Source: Sipunculus nudus
Taxonomy: Eukaryota > Annelida > Sipuncula > Golfingiida > Sipunculidae
Assembly: GCA_026874595.1 (NCBI GenBank)
Contig: CM049315.1
Span: 20,412,164-20,476,163, forward strand
Length of the DNA stretch: 64,000 nucleotides
Reading direction: 5' to 3'
This document shows, piece by piece, positions 61,854-64,000 of the stretch (positions within the stretch are counted from its first letter, which is position 1; each line of letters starts with the position of its first letter). A model generated the notes under the pieces. The model saw nothing but the letters and a program-made list of their open reading frames with translations. It made no database searches and was not told the DNA's origin. A program made the position numbers and the translations under genes.

Positions 61854-64000
61854 AGTGTAAGAGACAGTGAGGTCATAGATCAAAAAAGGAAAATGCTAAA
61901 TGCTGTATTTTGTGTATGATAAAGTTGTATCACTTTTATGATGTTAAAACCCATTTTTTATACACCATAGCATACCATGTCTCAGTTGAAGACGTCAGAA
62001 TTATGTGTGTGATGGAAAAGGAACAAGGATGGGAAGCTTTCTCAGGAAGTAAACAGAAAGCAAATGTCCAAATCTTGCTATAAATTAAAATGTCCTTATT
62101 GATATTAAGAGCCAGTGCCACTGCCAGTGTGGAACAAACGTTTTGTTAAATACTGGATGACACCCACCTTTTTTGTATGTTCCTGGTGTATTAGTCATTT
62201 ATGTAAGATCTCCAAACAGGTTTACACATTTTTGCAGCCAGATTTCTATGATGTAAATTTTCTTCTTTTTTTTTACACAAGGATGAATGATTAGGGATAT
62301 TGGGTATGATACTGAGAAACAATTTACACGGAATACATGTGGTAGTTGAACCATGCTCAGGTTATTAAAGTTGTTCTATTTTGATGATGGTGATTATGGT
62401 GATGGTATAGACTGGGACCATCTTTCGATTAGAGAAACTGTTTACACTGAAGGACAGAACAGCCTCATTTCACCTCAGGTTATTGAACATGTTTTAGGTG
62501 ATGATGATAATGTTGATGATGATGGAAATGCATGATGCGTGGATGACTGAGAGGGTACAACAACCTCAGTTCTATAAATAGGTTTTAATTAAACCTAGAT
62601 AATTTAGTGATGATGATGCCTATGATGAATGTTGTTTAAAGGTTTTAATTAAACAGAGAGGAGACACTAACCGTAGTTTATTGATAAAGTTCACTTCATC
62701 TTTGTGATGACACAGTTTATAAATGATGATAATAACACAATGTTAATCTAGGGCTCCAGATTGTATTCTGAAGTCTTAAGGTATAATATTGGAGTTAACA
62801 CCAGGGAACCCCCATTTTGTGTACTTTTTAATGAGTGAAACACAATCCAAGGGGCCTGGCCTTTTCATTAAGCCTACAGAGCATATAACCTGGGTTGGGG
62901 CTTCCCCTCTGAAATTCAAACTCATGATCACTGGCTTAAGAGTCCTGTTCTCTACACCCAGACCACAGAAACCTCCTGTTGTGCTGTTTAGATGTGTCAC
63001 CTGATCTCATTTTAATGCTGGCATTGACACATGGATGTAAAGATTTCATCATGTCTGTCCAATAGTGCATGGGTGAATTGCATCCTCACATTGACCTCTT
63101 TGGAACCCTCTGAACTACAATTCGTCAGACATGTGTCATAATTATGATAATAGTTATACGTATTCTGATCTTGTTTGTTTTTGAGCATGCAGCATATAAT
63201 GCATTCCCAGTTATATATATAATTTATTTGTTGTTACTATTTCATGTATATGATGTTTGATATTTTGTTGTATAAAAATTAAAAGTGAAGGTAAAAATCC
63301 TGCCAGTGTTGCTTCGTTTGCTGTTTGTGCATTAATAAGTTAAATACAGAACTGTTTAAAACAGTAATTGTATAATGTGTATTATAGTATTAGAAGAATT
63401 GTGGAAAGAAAAGTCATGCAAGGTTGTTTGTAATATCGGATAGTAACAGTAATTATCTAATAAGTAATGAAATAGAGGAAAACAGTAAAAAAAACACATG
63501 TTTTGGATACTGTTGTTAAATTTAAATAGATAAATACAGTGATGTTTAAGGTACTTTAATTGTGAAGTGGCAATATTATACAGGTTCTTGCATATTTGGA
63601 GAACATTCAATTGGTATAGCAATTAGAGGGCTTAAGGAAAAGGAGAAACTGCAATAACAGGTTATTTTGCATTCAGCATTTCTATGCCAGGAGAACTGAT
63701 TTCTCATGACTAAGTATTTCAGGACACAACAAAACAATCAATTGTTCTTCAGAGTCTAAGAACAAAGGATGTGGTGCATGAAAATTTCATTTTTAATTTA
63801 CCACTCAAAAATTTTGCATTCTTGCAAAGAAAAACAAACATTTTCTCATGATTCTTGAAATATAACACAAAATTTAGTCCATTTTCTATACCTTCAAAAA
63901 TTCTTTTTAGGAATTGAGCAGAGTTTAAGAGCACAAATTACCAATGCAACTGAATCTGTAGAACTGTTTTTTGTGGCCTCATTGGTGAATGCATACAGAT
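61854..64000. other. 3' UTR and flank of MFSD6-like gene
   Basis: Probable 3' UTR followed by AT-rich flank. A (GAT)n-like patch occurs at 62380-62530 and a duplicated phrase 'aggttttaattaaac' at 62580 and 62640. No second gene is supported; the polyadenylation site could not be placed with confidence. Confidence 0.5.

Overview
The window is a piece of an animal nuclear genome: AT-rich, intron-rich and dense in repeats. A bivalve mollusc is the best guess, from the repeat families (elements opening 'tttttagctcagctga' and closing 'cccatgggccacttgtt', others opening with a small hairpin followed by GTCYGTC-type runs) and from the two genes. The species cannot be named from the sequence. There is no operon, CRISPR array or other prokaryotic feature.

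Two host genes were assembled exon by exon, both on the + strand. (1) 5982-32692: a 19-coding-exon type I cytokine receptor (about 1050 aa) with signal peptide, one Ig domain, a two-module cytokine-binding region with the C-x9-C-x-W signature and a degenerate WSxWS, five more fibronectin III modules, one membrane segment and a 183-residue tail. Every exon junction keeps frame, and most modules are exon pairs bounded by phase-1 introns. (2) 55853-61853: a four-coding-exon MFSD6-like major facilitator (608 aa) with a large Cys-rich, N-glycosylatable loop.

Layout: 1-5957, upstream flank with a SINE-like unit and two TA-flanked pogo/Tigger-like elements; 5958-33266, the receptor, whose introns hold a tandem-core repeat element (12.8-14.7 kb and again 23.2-24.5 kb), a 14-copy 44-bp minisatellite abutting exon 11, LINE and Ty3/gypsy fossils, and small MITEs; 33.3-55.8 kb, intergenic, with several more elements, a 5'-truncated LINE carrying a long reverse transcriptase frame, and arrays of a repeat containing GGTGG-TG-CCACC; 55.85-61.85 kb, the transporter; 61.85-64 kb, 3' flank.

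The two genes have no evident functional link. The receptor would bind a secreted helical cytokine at the surface and signal through JAK/STAT, though its tail has no YxxQ STAT-docking motif. The most unusual observations are the receptor's extended ectodomain, a splice acceptor lying on the repeat register of a minisatellite, a GC-AG intron, and a roughly 570-bp hairpin-headed element with 9-10 bp target duplications.
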